64,000 nt of DNA from the NCBI GenBank assembly GCA_004297775.1, contig SCUE01000037.1, positions 62,001-126,000 of the forward strand, given 5' to 3'. The notes below the pieces were generated by a model that was not told the origin of the DNA, searched no databases, and saw nothing but the letters and a program-made list of their open reading frames with translations. Below, in pieces: positions 27,319 through 35,772 of this stretch. How positions within the stretch are numbered: the first letter of the stretch is position 1; each line of letters begins with the position of its first letter. The translations under genes and the position numbers were made by a program. Source of the DNA: Chloroflexota bacterium. Lineage in GTDB: Bacteria > Chloroflexota > UBA6077 > FW602-bin22.

Positions 27319-29193
27319 CTATGGCGGAATCATGATCCTGGCCACATCGCCGATCGGGCCGCCGATCAGTCGCGCGCGGTCAAGCGGATCGCGCTTGACG
27401 ACCCCGATTTCCAGAACGGCGACATCCGTCCCGGTGGCCTCGAGAATCTGGCGCGTGACCAGCACGTCGTCACGTGGCGGTCCGCCATCAATCGGCCAGA
27501 CGAGGCGATCGGCCTGCCCAAGCCCACTGCCATCGCCTCGACGAGCGTGGACGAAGAGGTCGTACGGACCGGATGGCGCCAACGGCTGCCAGAGCAACGC
27601 CACGTCGAGCCTTGCGGCGTCGAGGCGACGCGTCCGATGCCCGACCAGTCGAAAGTCGTTCCCCATCGGCGCGTCGATCGCCACGAAATCGCGTGCGAAC
27701 GCGCGTCGATCCGCCTCCGTCCAGACGTAGGCGCGAAAGTCGGGCTTGCCGTCCGGACCGATCGACGGCGCAAGGTCGCGTAGACCCGGCAGCATCATCG
27801 GCGCCGCGTCCGGCAGCGCCGCGCCTGGTCCCGAGACATAGAGTGAATCTCCCGAGGCGTCGCGTGCCATCGGCACGGCGAAGCTCTCCTCGCGGTACCA
27901 ACGACCGTCTCGAGCTCGCGGCGATAACACCTGCACCGGAGGTCTGCGATCGACCGATAGGTACAGGATGGGCTCGCCTCGCGACTCGACGAACCGTGCC
28001 AGTCGCGGCAGGTTCCCGTCGAACGCGAGATCGATGTCTGATCGTCGCGGCCACTCGTCGAAATAGAGTCGGTGCGTTTCAGCCGCGAAGATCAGAATAC
28101 CGATCGCGGCGACGCCCCAGACCACGTGCGAGCCACGCCGCCAGGAACGCGCGATCGCGTCGATCGCCAACACCGGAAACAGATGGGCGATCGGCGCCGC
28201 GCCAAAGGTGCGGAACATCGACGGACTCTCGTGCGAAAGCGCGCTCGGCACGAGCAGCAGCGCCAACCACGTCAGCGCGATCCGGTAGCGCCACGCCCGC
28301 GGTGCCGACCAGGCCGCGACGATCAGGCCGCCATAGAACAGCAGCGCCCACGGCCCGGTGAACACCGGTCTCGCCGGCACATTGTGCCGGACGTTCTCGT
28401 CGCCACGCACGGTGAACATTCCGAGCGTGTTCAGCAATGACTCGGTCGCAGTATTCCTCGTCCCTTCGATGTCCGGATTGGGGTTAGCGATCGACACGTC
28501 GAAGGCGCGTCGCGTCAACTCGGCGCGATGCTCGAAGAAGTACTGGCCCAGCGGCAGAAACACGACGGCGGCGGCGATCGCGGCGACGACGAGTGAGCGC
28601 CATGCCGCCCGCGCGCGCGTTGGTGCGAGCACCACGGCGGCAGCGATCAGAACGGGCAGCAATCGCGCCGCGAGGTACGTGTAGAGCGATGCGCCGAGAA
28701 CGATCCCGGTCGCGATCGCGACGCCGATGCCCGAACGGCGTCGCAGGAGACGCGCAAGCAGCAGGATCGTTAGAAGCATGAACGCCGGGACAGAGCTGCC
28801 ACGGAGTCCGAGGCGCCCGATGTCGACCGCCCAGAAGGAGAAGCCGTACAGCGACGCGCCCGTCAGGGCAACCGACGCCGAAAACCAATCGCGGAACAAC
28901 CGGTAGGTCAGAGCGACCGAGAGCATCGACATCGCGACGCCGGCGAAGTTGAACACCATGGGCCGAAAGCCAACCGCGCCGACAAGAGCGGCCTGCAGGT
29001 AGATGAAGAACGCCTCCCGCCCGAAGTTCCGCTCGAAGAACACTGGCCGCGCGCCAGCCAGGACATCCATCACGTCGAGTCCATTGACCCCGATGTCGTG
29101 GTGGAAGCCGGGCGGTAGCTCGTCGAGTCGCCACAGGCGAAAGTACGCCGCGACGATCAGAATGAGGAGCGCGAGCGTTCGCTCGCCGAGCAC
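27319..29193 (-). CDS. Integral membrane glycosyltransferase-like protein (GT-C fold)
   Basis: The track runs to 29445, inside the upstream MFS gene. GTG 29193 lies 20 nt after that gene's stop and gives 624 residues starting directly with a membrane helix (TLALLILIVAAYFRLWRLDELPPGFHHDIG). The first loop holds an Asp typical of GT-C enzymes (FHHDIGVNGLDVMD). About ten membrane segments follow, then a C-terminal extracytoplasmic domain ending in a beta-rich region with YDLFVHARRGDGSGLGQADRLV, closely similar in style to the domain of the convergent gene. It probably transfers a sugar from a lipid carrier at the outer face of the membrane. It is likely co-transcribed with the MFS gene. Confidence 0.7.
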   Translation of the reverse strand: MLGERTLALLILIVAAYFRLWRLDELPPGFHHDIGVNGLDVMDVLAGARPVFFERNFGREAFFIYLQAALVGAVGFRPMVFNFAGVAMSMLSVALTYRLFRDWFSASVALTGASLYGFSFWAVDIGRLGLRGSSVPAFMLLTILLLARLLRRRSGIGVAIATGIVLGASLYTYLAARLLPVLIAAAVVLAPTRARAAWRSLVVAAIAAAVVFLPLGQYFFEHRAELTRRAFDVSIANPNPDIEGTRNTATESLLNTLGMFTVRGDENVRHNVPARPVFTGPWALLFYGGLIVAAWSAPRAWRYRIALTWLALLLVPSALSHESPSMFRTFGAAPIAHLFPVLAIDAIARSWRRGSHVVWGVAAIGILIFAAETHRLYFDEWPRRSDIDLAFDGNLPRLARFVESRGEPILYLSVDRRPPVQVLSPRARDGRWYREESFAVPMARDASGDSLYVSGPGAALPDAAPMMLPGLRDLAPSIGPDGKPDFRAYVWTEADRRAFARDFVAIDAPMGNDFRLVGHRTRRLDAARLDVALLWQPLAPSGPYDLFVHARRGDGSGLGQADRLVWPIDGGPPRDDVLVTRQILEATGTDVAVLEIGVVKRDPLDRARLIGGPIGDVARIMIPP

Positions 29194-29213
29194 GCCCGGC
29201 GCCCCGTTGCCCG

Positions 29214-30386
29214 CTACCGTGGCAGGCGCAAGGCCAGGATCGCCGCCAGCAACGACAGAAACGCCAGCGACGCATAGGCGGCGGCGAATCCCACCTGATC
29301 GATTCCGAAACCAGACAAGAGCGGCGAGAGTGACGAGATGCTGATGCCCAGACCCCAGACCATGCCGACCGCGGTCCCGGTCCGTCCCGCGCTGGCCAGT
29401 TCGCCGGCATACACCATCACCACCGGCGGAAACAGCGAGCCACAAAATCCGGTCATCACTGAGAGCGCGATCATCAGCGGCAACGATGTCGTCATCACGA
29501 ATGCGATCTGGAATACGAATGCTCCAACGAGCGCAACGATTAGGACGCCACGGCGACCGATGCGATCGCTCAGGACGCCGCCAAACGGCTGGGAAATCGC
29601 GCCAGAGACGATCATCGCCGCCGTCAGCAGACCAGCCTCGGTCAGGCTGTAGTCGAGCGATCGATAGTACGACGGCAACCAGGTCAGGAACCCGAAGCCG
29701 GCCGCGCCGCCGATACCGTTAACGGCCGTCAACAACATCACTGGCCGCGTGATGCCGGCGAAGAGTCCGTGTCCTCCCTGCATCGGCGGCTCGCGCAAGA
29801 GCGCCACCGTCATCGCGGCCGCGACGAGCGCGGGGAGCGCAAGCGTCAGGGCCGTGCCGCTGATGTCGAGACGCGGTAACAGGAACGTGACCGCCACCGG
29901 CGCGGCCAGGAACCCAACCGTGTTTCCAAGGCCGTGAATGCCGAGCGCCATCCCCCGCGCACCGCGGAAGTAGTGAACGAGGAACGTGGTGCTCTGCGGA
30001 TGGTACGTGCTCGAACCGATGCCGAGCAGGACCGCCGAGAACAACACCGCGAGGTAGCTATTGGAGAGGCTCAGGCTCACCATCGCAATCGCGTAGCCGA
30101 CGAAACCGGCGACCATGAACACGCGACGAGCGCGCCGTCGGTCCGCCGCGTAGCCGAGCGTCGGCTGTAAGAACGATGAGACAGCCGTTCCCACGAAGGG
30201 AATGACGCCTAGTTGGCTGTAAGAGAGATCTAACGCTGTCTTTAGCGCCGGCAGCAACGGTGGCAGAATCAATCCGTAGAAGTCGTTCAGTGCGTGGAGC
30301 GAGGTCATCGTCGCCAGGACATTGCCGCGTTCGCGGTCGGTCGGCTCGGCAGCGGCGCTCAGGCGTGGCAACACGTTTTCGGACAC
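29214..30386 (-). CDS. MFS transporter
   Basis: 390 residues with 12 predicted membrane segments. The N-terminal half has SLHALNDFYGLILPPLLPALKTALDLSYSQLGVI and the loop GYAADRRRARRVFM; the second half has GGVLSDRIGRRGVLI, the MFS motif A. The sequence resembles fosmidomycin-resistance (Fsr)-like and YfcJ-like carriers. The GTG start lies 7 nt after TAGAAT, a leaderless arrangement. It leads an operon with the membrane glycosyltransferase-like gene. The substrate is unknown. Confidence 0.87.
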   Translation of the reverse strand: MSENVLPRLSAAAEPTDRERGNVLATMTSLHALNDFYGLILPPLLPALKTALDLSYSQLGVIPFVGTAVSSFLQPTLGYAADRRRARRVFMVAGFVGYAIAMVSLSLSNSYLAVLFSAVLLGIGSSTYHPQSTTFLVHYFRGARGMALGIHGLGNTVGFLAAPVAVTFLLPRLDISGTALTLALPALVAAAMTVALLREPPMQGGHGLFAGITRPVMLLTAVNGIGGAAGFGFLTWLPSYYRSLDYSLTEAGLLTAAMIVSGAISQPFGGVLSDRIGRRGVLIVALVGAFVFQIAFVMTTSLPLMIALSVMTGFCGSLFPPVVMVYAGELASAGRTGTAVGMVWGLGISISSLSPLLSGFGIDQVGFAAAYASLAFLSLLAAILALRLPR

Positions 30387-30393
30387 GGCCGCG

Positions 30394-30399
30394 ATTCTA
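30394..30399 (-). promoter_or_regulatory. -10 box of the MFS gene (leaderless)
   Basis: TAGAAT ends 7 nt before GTG 30386. Confidence 0.55.
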
Positions 30400-30492
30400 G
30401 ACAGTGATCGAACGCGGCCCGCGCGCGACGTTGCTTGTCGGCTCTATTGCGGTCTGTTAGTCTACGCGCCGCTCCAGCGAGGGACTGTGCCG

Positions 30493-31596
30493 GTGGCGCG
30501 TGTAATCTTCGATCGCGTCTCGAAGTACTTTGGCGATATTGTTGCGCTCCGTGACTTCGACCTCGAAGTTCACGACCGCGAATTCCTGGTTATGGTCGGG
30601 CCATCCGGATCCGGGAAATCAACCGCCCTCCGACTGGTCGCCGGACTTGAGGAGGCGACCTCCGGGCGCATCTTCATCGGCGACCGGCTCGTCAACGAGG
30701 TCGCGCCAAAGGATCGCGATGTCGCGATGGTTTTCCAGAGCTACGCCCTCTACCCGCACATGAACGTGTATGACAATCTGGCCCACCCGCTCCAATTGCG
30801 GCGAGTTTCGCGGGCTGAGACGGATGAGCGAGTCAAGCGCGCCGCGGACATGCTGAGCATCGGCGATCTTCTGGCGCGGAAGCCACGTGAGTTGTCCGGC
30901 GGTCAGCGCCAGCGGGTCGCGCTTGGGCGCGCCATCGTCCGCGATCCGGAAGTCTTCCTGATGGACGAACCACTCTCCAACCTCGACGCCAAACTCCGCG
31001 TGCGAACAAGGGCCGAGTTGATTCGGCTTCACGAACGACTGCGCGCGACAATCATCTACGTCACGCACGATCAACAGGAGGCGATGACTCTCGGGGACCG
31101 CATCGCCGTCCTGAACAACGGCGCGCTACAACAACTCGGCGCACCACAAATCGTCTACGACCGACCATCGAATCTTTTCGTCGCTGGATTCATCGGTTCG
31201 CCTTCGATGAACTTCTTCGACGCGAGCCTGCTGGCGCGCGACGAGGCGCTCTTCGTCCGTGGCACCGGATTCGAAGTTCTCGTTCCGCCCGAACGCGCTC
31301 GCGCGGTCGATCGCCACGCCGGCCGCGACGTCGTGCTCGGTGTCCGGCCGGAGCACATGTACGAACAATCCGAGGTCGAATCGGCGCCACCGGGTTCGAG
31401 CCTGCGGGCGGTCGTCGACGTCGTCGAGCCAATGGGTAATGAGGTGTTCGTCTACCTGTCGACCGGCGGTCAGATCTTCACCGCACGCCTCAATGCCGAA
31501 ACCGATCTTCGGCGAGGCCAGAAGGTCAATATGGTGATCGACACCTACAAGATGCACCTTTTCGACCGTGATACCGAGCGCTCTCTCTTTCTCTGA
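30493..31596 (+). CDS. ABC transporter ATPase, MalK/UgpC type
   Basis: The track starts at 30322. GTG 30493 (GAGGGA 8-9 nt upstream) gives the normal 367-residue form beginning MARVIFDRVSKYFG; GTG 30487 is possible. The nucleotide domain has Walker A GPSGSGKST, Q-loop FQSYALYPHMNVYDN, signature LSGGQRQR, Walker B FLMDEPLSNLDAKLR and the switch His. After residue 230 a TOBE/OB domain appears (GVRPEHMY). This type powers import of sugars, glycerol phosphate or polyols and often serves several permeases. No permease or binding protein lies next to it, so it is an orphan ATPase that probably works with transporters encoded elsewhere. Confidence 0.93.
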   Translation: MARVIFDRVSKYFGDIVALRDFDLEVHDREFLVMVGPSGSGKSTALRLVAGLEEATSGRIFIGDRLVNEVAPKDRDVAMVFQSYALYPHMNVYDNLAHPLQLRRVSRAETDERVKRAADMLSIGDLLARKPRELSGGQRQRVALGRAIVRDPEVFLMDEPLSNLDAKLRVRTRAELIRLHERLRATIIYVTHDQQEAMTLGDRIAVLNNGALQQLGAPQIVYDRPSNLFVAGFIGSPSMNFFDASLLARDEALFVRGTGFEVLVPPERARAVDRHAGRDVVLGVRPEHMYEQSEVESAPPGSSLRAVVDVVEPMGNEVFVYLSTGGQIFTARLNAETDLRRGQKVNMVIDTYKMHLFDRDTERSLFL

Positions 31597-31871
31597 CGCT
31601 CGGCGCGCTCTGTTCGTCGTGTCCGACGACTCGGCGATGATCACCGTGGACGGCGGCTCAGCGTTGGTCTGGTGGCGAGCATGTGGCACGCCTCCGCTGG
31701 GTGCTACGCCAGTGCGGTGACGGCGATCACGCTCCCCCGCCCGCGCGCCGGCCGCGGCGGGATCGGCGCGAATGACTTCCGTCATCACGGAGAGATCCTG
31801 CCACGCGATTTCGTCGTAGGTACGTGTGGGCGCGTCAAACGGCGCGCAACCAAATCGTCTTTGGAGGTACC

Positions 31872-32369
31872 GTGCGCATTCTTTCACTCGTCCTGGCAAT
31901 CCTCGCGCTTGTAGGCACATCCGCGATCGCCATCGCACAATCACCGCTGACACTGACCTTCTTGCCCGGCCGGAACGGGACCCAGGCAGGTACGGTCACG
32001 CTGGCCGACACGGGTGCCCAGACAAAGGTGACGATTGCTGTCGCGTCCGGCGGCGCGGGAATTTCGCAGCCGGCCCACATTCATGTGGGCGCATGCCCGG
32101 GCGTCGGAGCGGTCGCGTTTCCGTTGACATTAGTCGTAGACGGAAAGTCTGAGACGACCGTGAACGCGTCGCTCGCGACGCTGCGAGGCAGCCAGTACGC
32201 GATCAACATCCACAAGTCCGCCTCTGAAGCGGCCGTCTACACGGCGTGTGCCAACATTCCGGCTGCCGCGGCGTCACTGCCGCGAACGGGTGGCCTGCCG
32301 ATCGGCCTCGTCGGCGTCATCGGCGCCGCGATCGCCGGAATGGGATTCGCCTTCCGCCGCCGCGCGTAG
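31872..32369 (+). CDS. Secreted protein with C-terminal LPxTG-like sorting signal
   Basis: 165 residues from GTG 31872, which has GGAGGT four bases upstream. A Sec signal peptide (ILSLVLAILALVGTSAIAIAQ) leads to a small beta-rich domain with PAHIHVGACPGVG and NIHKSASEAAVYTAC; two His and two Cys are evenly placed, reminiscent of CHRD-type domains. The C-terminus is ASLPRTGG, a hydrophobic stretch and FRRRA, the three-part cell-wall sorting signal recognised by sortases. No sortase gene is in the window. It could be wall-anchored or simply membrane-anchored. The 275 bp upstream (31597-31871) hold no other gene that I can support. A hairpin terminator follows. Confidence 0.78.
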   Translation: MRILSLVLAILALVGTSAIAIAQSPLTLTFLPGRNGTQAGTVTLADTGAQTKVTIAVASGGAGISQPAHIHVGACPGVGAVAFPLTLVVDGKSETTVNASLATLRGSQYAINIHKSASEAAVYTACANIPAAAASLPRTGGLPIGLVGVIGAAIAGMGFAFRRRA

Positions 32370-32383
32370 CCCGATCCTCTCGA

Positions 32384-32417
32384 ATCCGGGCATTCGCGTC
32401 ACGGCGAATGCCCGGAT
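32384..32417 (+). terminator. Hairpin terminator after the LPxTG-tailed protein gene
   Basis: A perfect 14-bp stem (ATCCGGGCATTCGC with its complement) and 6-nt loop lie 14 bp after the stop. The last base of the stem is shared with the presumed -10 box of mutS. Confidence 0.7.
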
Positions 32418-32422
32418 ATCTT
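32417..32422 (+). promoter_or_regulatory. -10 box of mutS (leaderless), abutting the upstream terminator
   Basis: TATCTT ends 8 nt before ATG 32431. It shares its first base with the end of the terminator stem. Confidence 0.42.
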
Positions 32423-32430
32423 TCCCGGCA

Positions 32431-35154
32431 ATGTCATACGACGGAGCGGGGCCGCCCGTCTGGCGCCAATACAGCAAACTGAAGGCGCAACATCCCGGGT
32501 CGATCCTGCTCTTTCGGCTTGGCGACTTCTACGAGACGTTTGACGACGATGCCGAACTGGTCGCTCGCGAGTTGGACATCGTCCTCACCTCGCGGGAGAT
32601 GGGCAAGGATCAGCGCCACCGCCTGGCCGGAATCCCCTATCACGCGCTCGAGGGACACCTCGCCCGTCTCGTTGGCCGAGGCTACCGGATCGCGATCTGC
32701 GAACAACTGACCGATCCGAGCACAAGCCGTGGCCTGGTCGAGCGCGATGTCGTGCGCGTCGTGACGCCCGGAACGATCGTCGAAACGGCACTCCTGGACA
32801 CCAGAGCGAACAATTACCTCGCCGCGGTGGTCCCAATCGACGGCGCAACCGGACTCGCTTTCGTCGACGTCACGACCGGTGAGTTCGCGTGCTGTGAAGC
32901 GCTCCGTCAGGGCGCCGGTCGGGCTCGACGGCTCGAGGCGGCCTCGCCGAGCCTGCCGCGATCGCTCATCGACGAGATTGCGCGGCTCGGGCCGGCCGAA
33001 ATCGTCGTCCCATCCGACGACCCGCGTGCTGGCCCGCCGAAGTGGCTGCTCGATGACGTCGGACCTGCCTGCCACCTGTCCCCGGTCGAGTCGTGGCGCG
33101 CGGCCGACCAGATCACCAGCGATGGCCTACGGCGCCACTTCGCTGTCGCGACGTTGGAGGGCTTCGGTCTGACCGACAGTCCAGCCGCGCGCGCGGCCGC
33201 CGGACTCCTGCTCTGGTACGTCAGTCAGACCGCCCGGTCCGCCCTGGCCGCGCTCCGTCCGCCGCGTCGCTACGAGCTAAGCGCGTTCATGACGCTCGAT
33301 CCGGCAACTCGGCGTGGCCTCGAACTCACCGTCGCCGGACGCGATCGCGAACGCCGCGGCGCATTGATCGAGGTTCTTGACCGGGCACGGACGCCGATGG
33401 GCGGTCGTCTGGTCCGTGCCTGGCTGTCAGCGCCCCTACTCGACGTGACCGCGATCGAGGCACGACTCGACTCGGTCGAGGCGATCGTCCGCGATCCGAT
33501 CGCCCGCGGACAGGTCGCCGCGACGCTCCGCTCAGTCCCCGACATCGAGCGACTACTGGCTCGCATTAGCCAGCGATCGGCGACCGCGCGCGACGTGCGC
33601 GCCCTGCGGATCGGATTGACGGCGCTGCCTGGGTTGCGCGCGGTGCTGATGGGCTCGCACGCGACGCGCGACGCCTTCGCGAGCACGGTCGAACGGCTGC
33701 CCGATCTGTCCGACGTCGCCGACCTGATCGACCGTGGGCTGGTGGATGAGCCACCGCCAGACCTGAGCGAAGGCGGCGTCATTCGTCCGGAGTACGCGGA
33801 TGAGCTGGCGAACCTTCGGCGCGACACGGCCGACGCTCGCGACTGGATCGCGAATCTGGAGTCGCGAGAACGCGAGCGAACCGGCGTGCGGTCGCTACGC
33901 GTCGGCTACAACCGCGTCTTCGGCTACTACATCGAGGTTACCGCCGCGGCCCTTCGCGCACCCGTCACGCCGGAACTGCGCGAACTGGGCGCGTCCGGGG
34001 ACGCCACGGTCCAGGACGGCCTGGAAGCCGGTGCGGGATACCAGCGCCGCCAGACACTCGTCAACGGCGAGCGGTTCGTGACCGATGATCTGAAGCAGTA
34101 CGAACGGCGAGTCGTCGCGGCGCGGGACGCGATTGTGGCCGTCGAGACCAGGCTCTTCGACGAGCTCTGCGCCGCGATCGCGACACGCCAGGACGCGATC
34201 GCCGAGGCAGCGCATCGCGTCGCGGAGATCGATGTCCTGGCCGGTTGGGCCGAACTCGTCGTCGAGTCCGACTACGCGCGACCGGCGATCGACGACGGTT
34301 CAGCCATCGAGATCGTCGGCGGACGGCATCCGGTCGTCGAGCGAACCGCGCTGCCGAACGGATTCGTCGCGAACGACGCAAGGCTCGACTTCGAGAATGA
34401 GCAGATCGTGATCCTGACCGGGCCGAACATGGCCGGAAAATCCACCTACCTCCGCCAGGTCGGACTGATCGTTCTGATGGCGCAGATGGGCTGCTTCGTA
34501 CCGGCGGAGGCCGCGCACATCGGTATCGTCGACCGCGTTTTCACGCGGGTCGGGGCGCAGGACGACATCGCATCCGGCCAGTCGACCTTCATGGTCGAAA
34601 TGGCCGAGACCGCCGCGATCGTGAACCACGCGACGCGGCGCTCTCTCCTGATCCTCGACGAGGTCGGACGCGGAACCGCCACGTTCGACGGTATGGCGAT
34701 CGCGCGAGCAATCGTCGAACACCTCCACGAGGACCCGCGACTCGGCTGCCGGACTCTGTTCGCCACCCACTACCACGAGCTAACCGATCTCGCGCGGGAG
34801 CTTCCCCGCGTCCGCAACGCCCGGGTCGAGGTGTTGGAGGAGGGCGATCGAGTCGTGTTCCTCCATCGCGTCGTCCCGGGCGGTGCCGACCGGTCATACG
34901 GTATCCACGTCGCCGATTTGGCCGGGATCCCGGCGTCGGTGACGCGTCGCGCGAAAGCGCTGCTACGCGATCTCGAGCGCGGTCCCCGAAAGCGCCGGAC
35001 GGTCGCGGCCGCGCCATCGCTCTTCGATCCACCGCCCGATCCCCTGATCGAACGAATCGCCGACATCGATCTGGACGCGATGACGCCGCTCCAATCGCTG
35101 CACACGCTGTACGAGGTGCGCGAAGAGGCGCGCCGGCGTCGCGGGAACTGCTGA
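32431..35154 (+). CDS. mutS: DNA mismatch repair protein MutS
   Basis: The track ORF begins inside the upstream gene; ATG 32431 gives 907 residues starting just before the mismatch-binding domain. The Phe-x-Glu wedge is present in LLFRLGDFYETFDDD. The connector, lever and clamp domains follow, then the ATPase with Walker A GPNMAGKSTYLRQ, Walker B LLILDEVGRGTATFDG and TLFATHYHEL. MutS scans DNA for mismatches and recruits MutL, whose gene lies 5.4 kb downstream rather than adjacent. The gene is followed after 32 bp by the glutaredoxin-PDZ gene. ATG 32431 sits 8 nt after TATCTT. Confidence 0.97.
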   Translation: MSYDGAGPPVWRQYSKLKAQHPGSILLFRLGDFYETFDDDAELVARELDIVLTSREMGKDQRHRLAGIPYHALEGHLARLVGRGYRIAICEQLTDPSTSRGLVERDVVRVVTPGTIVETALLDTRANNYLAAVVPIDGATGLAFVDVTTGEFACCEALRQGAGRARRLEAASPSLPRSLIDEIARLGPAEIVVPSDDPRAGPPKWLLDDVGPACHLSPVESWRAADQITSDGLRRHFAVATLEGFGLTDSPAARAAAGLLLWYVSQTARSALAALRPPRRYELSAFMTLDPATRRGLELTVAGRDRERRGALIEVLDRARTPMGGRLVRAWLSAPLLDVTAIEARLDSVEAIVRDPIARGQVAATLRSVPDIERLLARISQRSATARDVRALRIGLTALPGLRAVLMGSHATRDAFASTVERLPDLSDVADLIDRGLVDEPPPDLSEGGVIRPEYADELANLRRDTADARDWIANLESRERERTGVRSLRVGYNRVFGYYIEVTAAALRAPVTPELRELGASGDATVQDGLEAGAGYQRRQTLVNGERFVTDDLKQYERRVVAARDAIVAVETRLFDELCAAIATRQDAIAEAAHRVAEIDVLAGWAELVVESDYARPAIDDGSAIEIVGGRHPVVERTALPNGFVANDARLDFENEQIVILTGPNMAGKSTYLRQVGLIVLMAQMGCFVPAEAAHIGIVDRVFTRVGAQDDIASGQSTFMVEMAETAAIVNHATRRSLLILDEVGRGTATFDGMAIARAIVEHLHEDPRLGCRTLFATHYHELTDLARELPRVRNARVEVLEEGDRVVFLHRVVPGGADRSYGIHVADLAGIPASVTRRAKALLRDLERGPRKRRTVAAAPSLFDPPPDPLIERIADIDLDAMTPLQSLHTLYEVREEARRRRGNC

Positions 35155-35173
35155 CCGCGGACGAGAGGCTCAC

Positions 35174-35179
35174 TATCAT
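35174..35179 (+). promoter_or_regulatory. -10 box of the glutaredoxin-PDZ selenoprotein gene (leaderless)
   Basis: TATCAT ends 7 nt before ATG 35187 and overlaps the other in-frame ATG at 35178, supporting 35187 as start. Confidence 0.5.
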
Positions 35180-35186
35180 GGCGACC

Positions 35187-35723
35187 ATGGATATCGTCGT
35201 CTACACGACTCCGACCTGACCCTGGTGTCATCGGGCGAAAGAGTTTCTTTCGCAAAGGAACATCCCCTTCATCGAGAAAGACGTCTCGATCGACGAATCG
35301 GCCGGTCGTGAAATGGTCGCCGGCAGCGGTCAGATGGGCGTGCCGGTCATCCGCGTCGGCTCCGAGTACATCGTCGGATTTGATCGGCCGCGCCTCGAAC
35401 GGTTGCTGGCCGCCGCGCCAGCCGCGCCGCCGTCACCGCCGCCCCGTCCGCGTTTCGGTGCCGCCGTGGCCGACGCGGCCAGCTATCTCGCCAAGCGCGG
35501 ACAGTTGCCGGTCTTCGGGGCGCTGGTCGGCAACGTGGCGCCGGGATCTCCGGCCGAACGTGCCGGGCTCGCGCCGGGCGACATCATCACGGGAATCGGC
35601 CTGCGAACGATCGCGAACGCGACGCAGGTCGAGGAAGCGCTGGCCAATCTCCAGGGCGGCGGACGAGTGTCGATCGCTTACTCGCGCGGACAGCGCCAGA
35701 TCACGCGCGACGTCGTCGTCTGA
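35187..35723 (+). CDS. Selenocysteine-containing glutaredoxin-like domain fused to a PDZ domain (in-frame TGA = Sec11)
   Basis: The track shows only the part after 35313. Reading from ATG 35187 gives MDIVVYTTPT, then TGA (35217-35219), then PWCHRAKEFLSQ and an uninterrupted frame to 35723 (178 residues including Sec). The TGA sits exactly where glutaredoxins have the first Cys of CPWC, making a UPWC redox site. The fold continues with the cis-Pro motif GVPVIRVG and GFDRPRLERLL, as in NrdH/glutaredoxin. A Pro-rich linker (residues about 75-90) joins a PDZ domain (LVGNVAPGSPAERAGLAPGDIITGI). A hairpin meeting bacterial SECIS rules follows the TGA. No signal peptide is seen, so it acts in the cytoplasm. 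A Cys-to-stop mutation or sequencing error is the alternative, but the intact downstream frame and hairpin favour selenocysteine. Confidence 0.8.
35217..35253 (+). promoter_or_regulatory. Candidate bacterial SECIS element (UGA plus downstream hairpin)
   Basis: GCGAAAGA (35235-35242) pairs perfectly with TCTTTCGC (35246-35253) around a GTT loop; read with a wider loop it is a 7-bp stem with AGTTT. The apical loop lies 23 nt after the UGA. Published bacterial SECIS rules ask for a 16-37-nt UGA-to-loop distance, a 4-16-bp upper stem and a G among the first two loop bases; all are met. The codons forming the stem are AT-richer than neighbours. Confidence 0.68.
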
Positions 35724-35772
35724 TGCGTTGGTTGGCGTCGCGTTCGCAGCGCGGACCCAACGGTCGCCTGGC

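Noticed and set aside
31597-31871. Possible small gene in the 275-bp gap before the LPxTG gene
   Set aside because: Frames there are short, Arg-rich and lack ribosome sites; the plus ORF at 31672 overlaps the next gene's signals.
35313-35723. Separate 136-aa PDZ protein starting at ATG 35313
   Set aside because: It would begin in the middle of a thioredoxin-fold domain; the upstream 42 codons are in frame and encode the missing half apart from the TGA.
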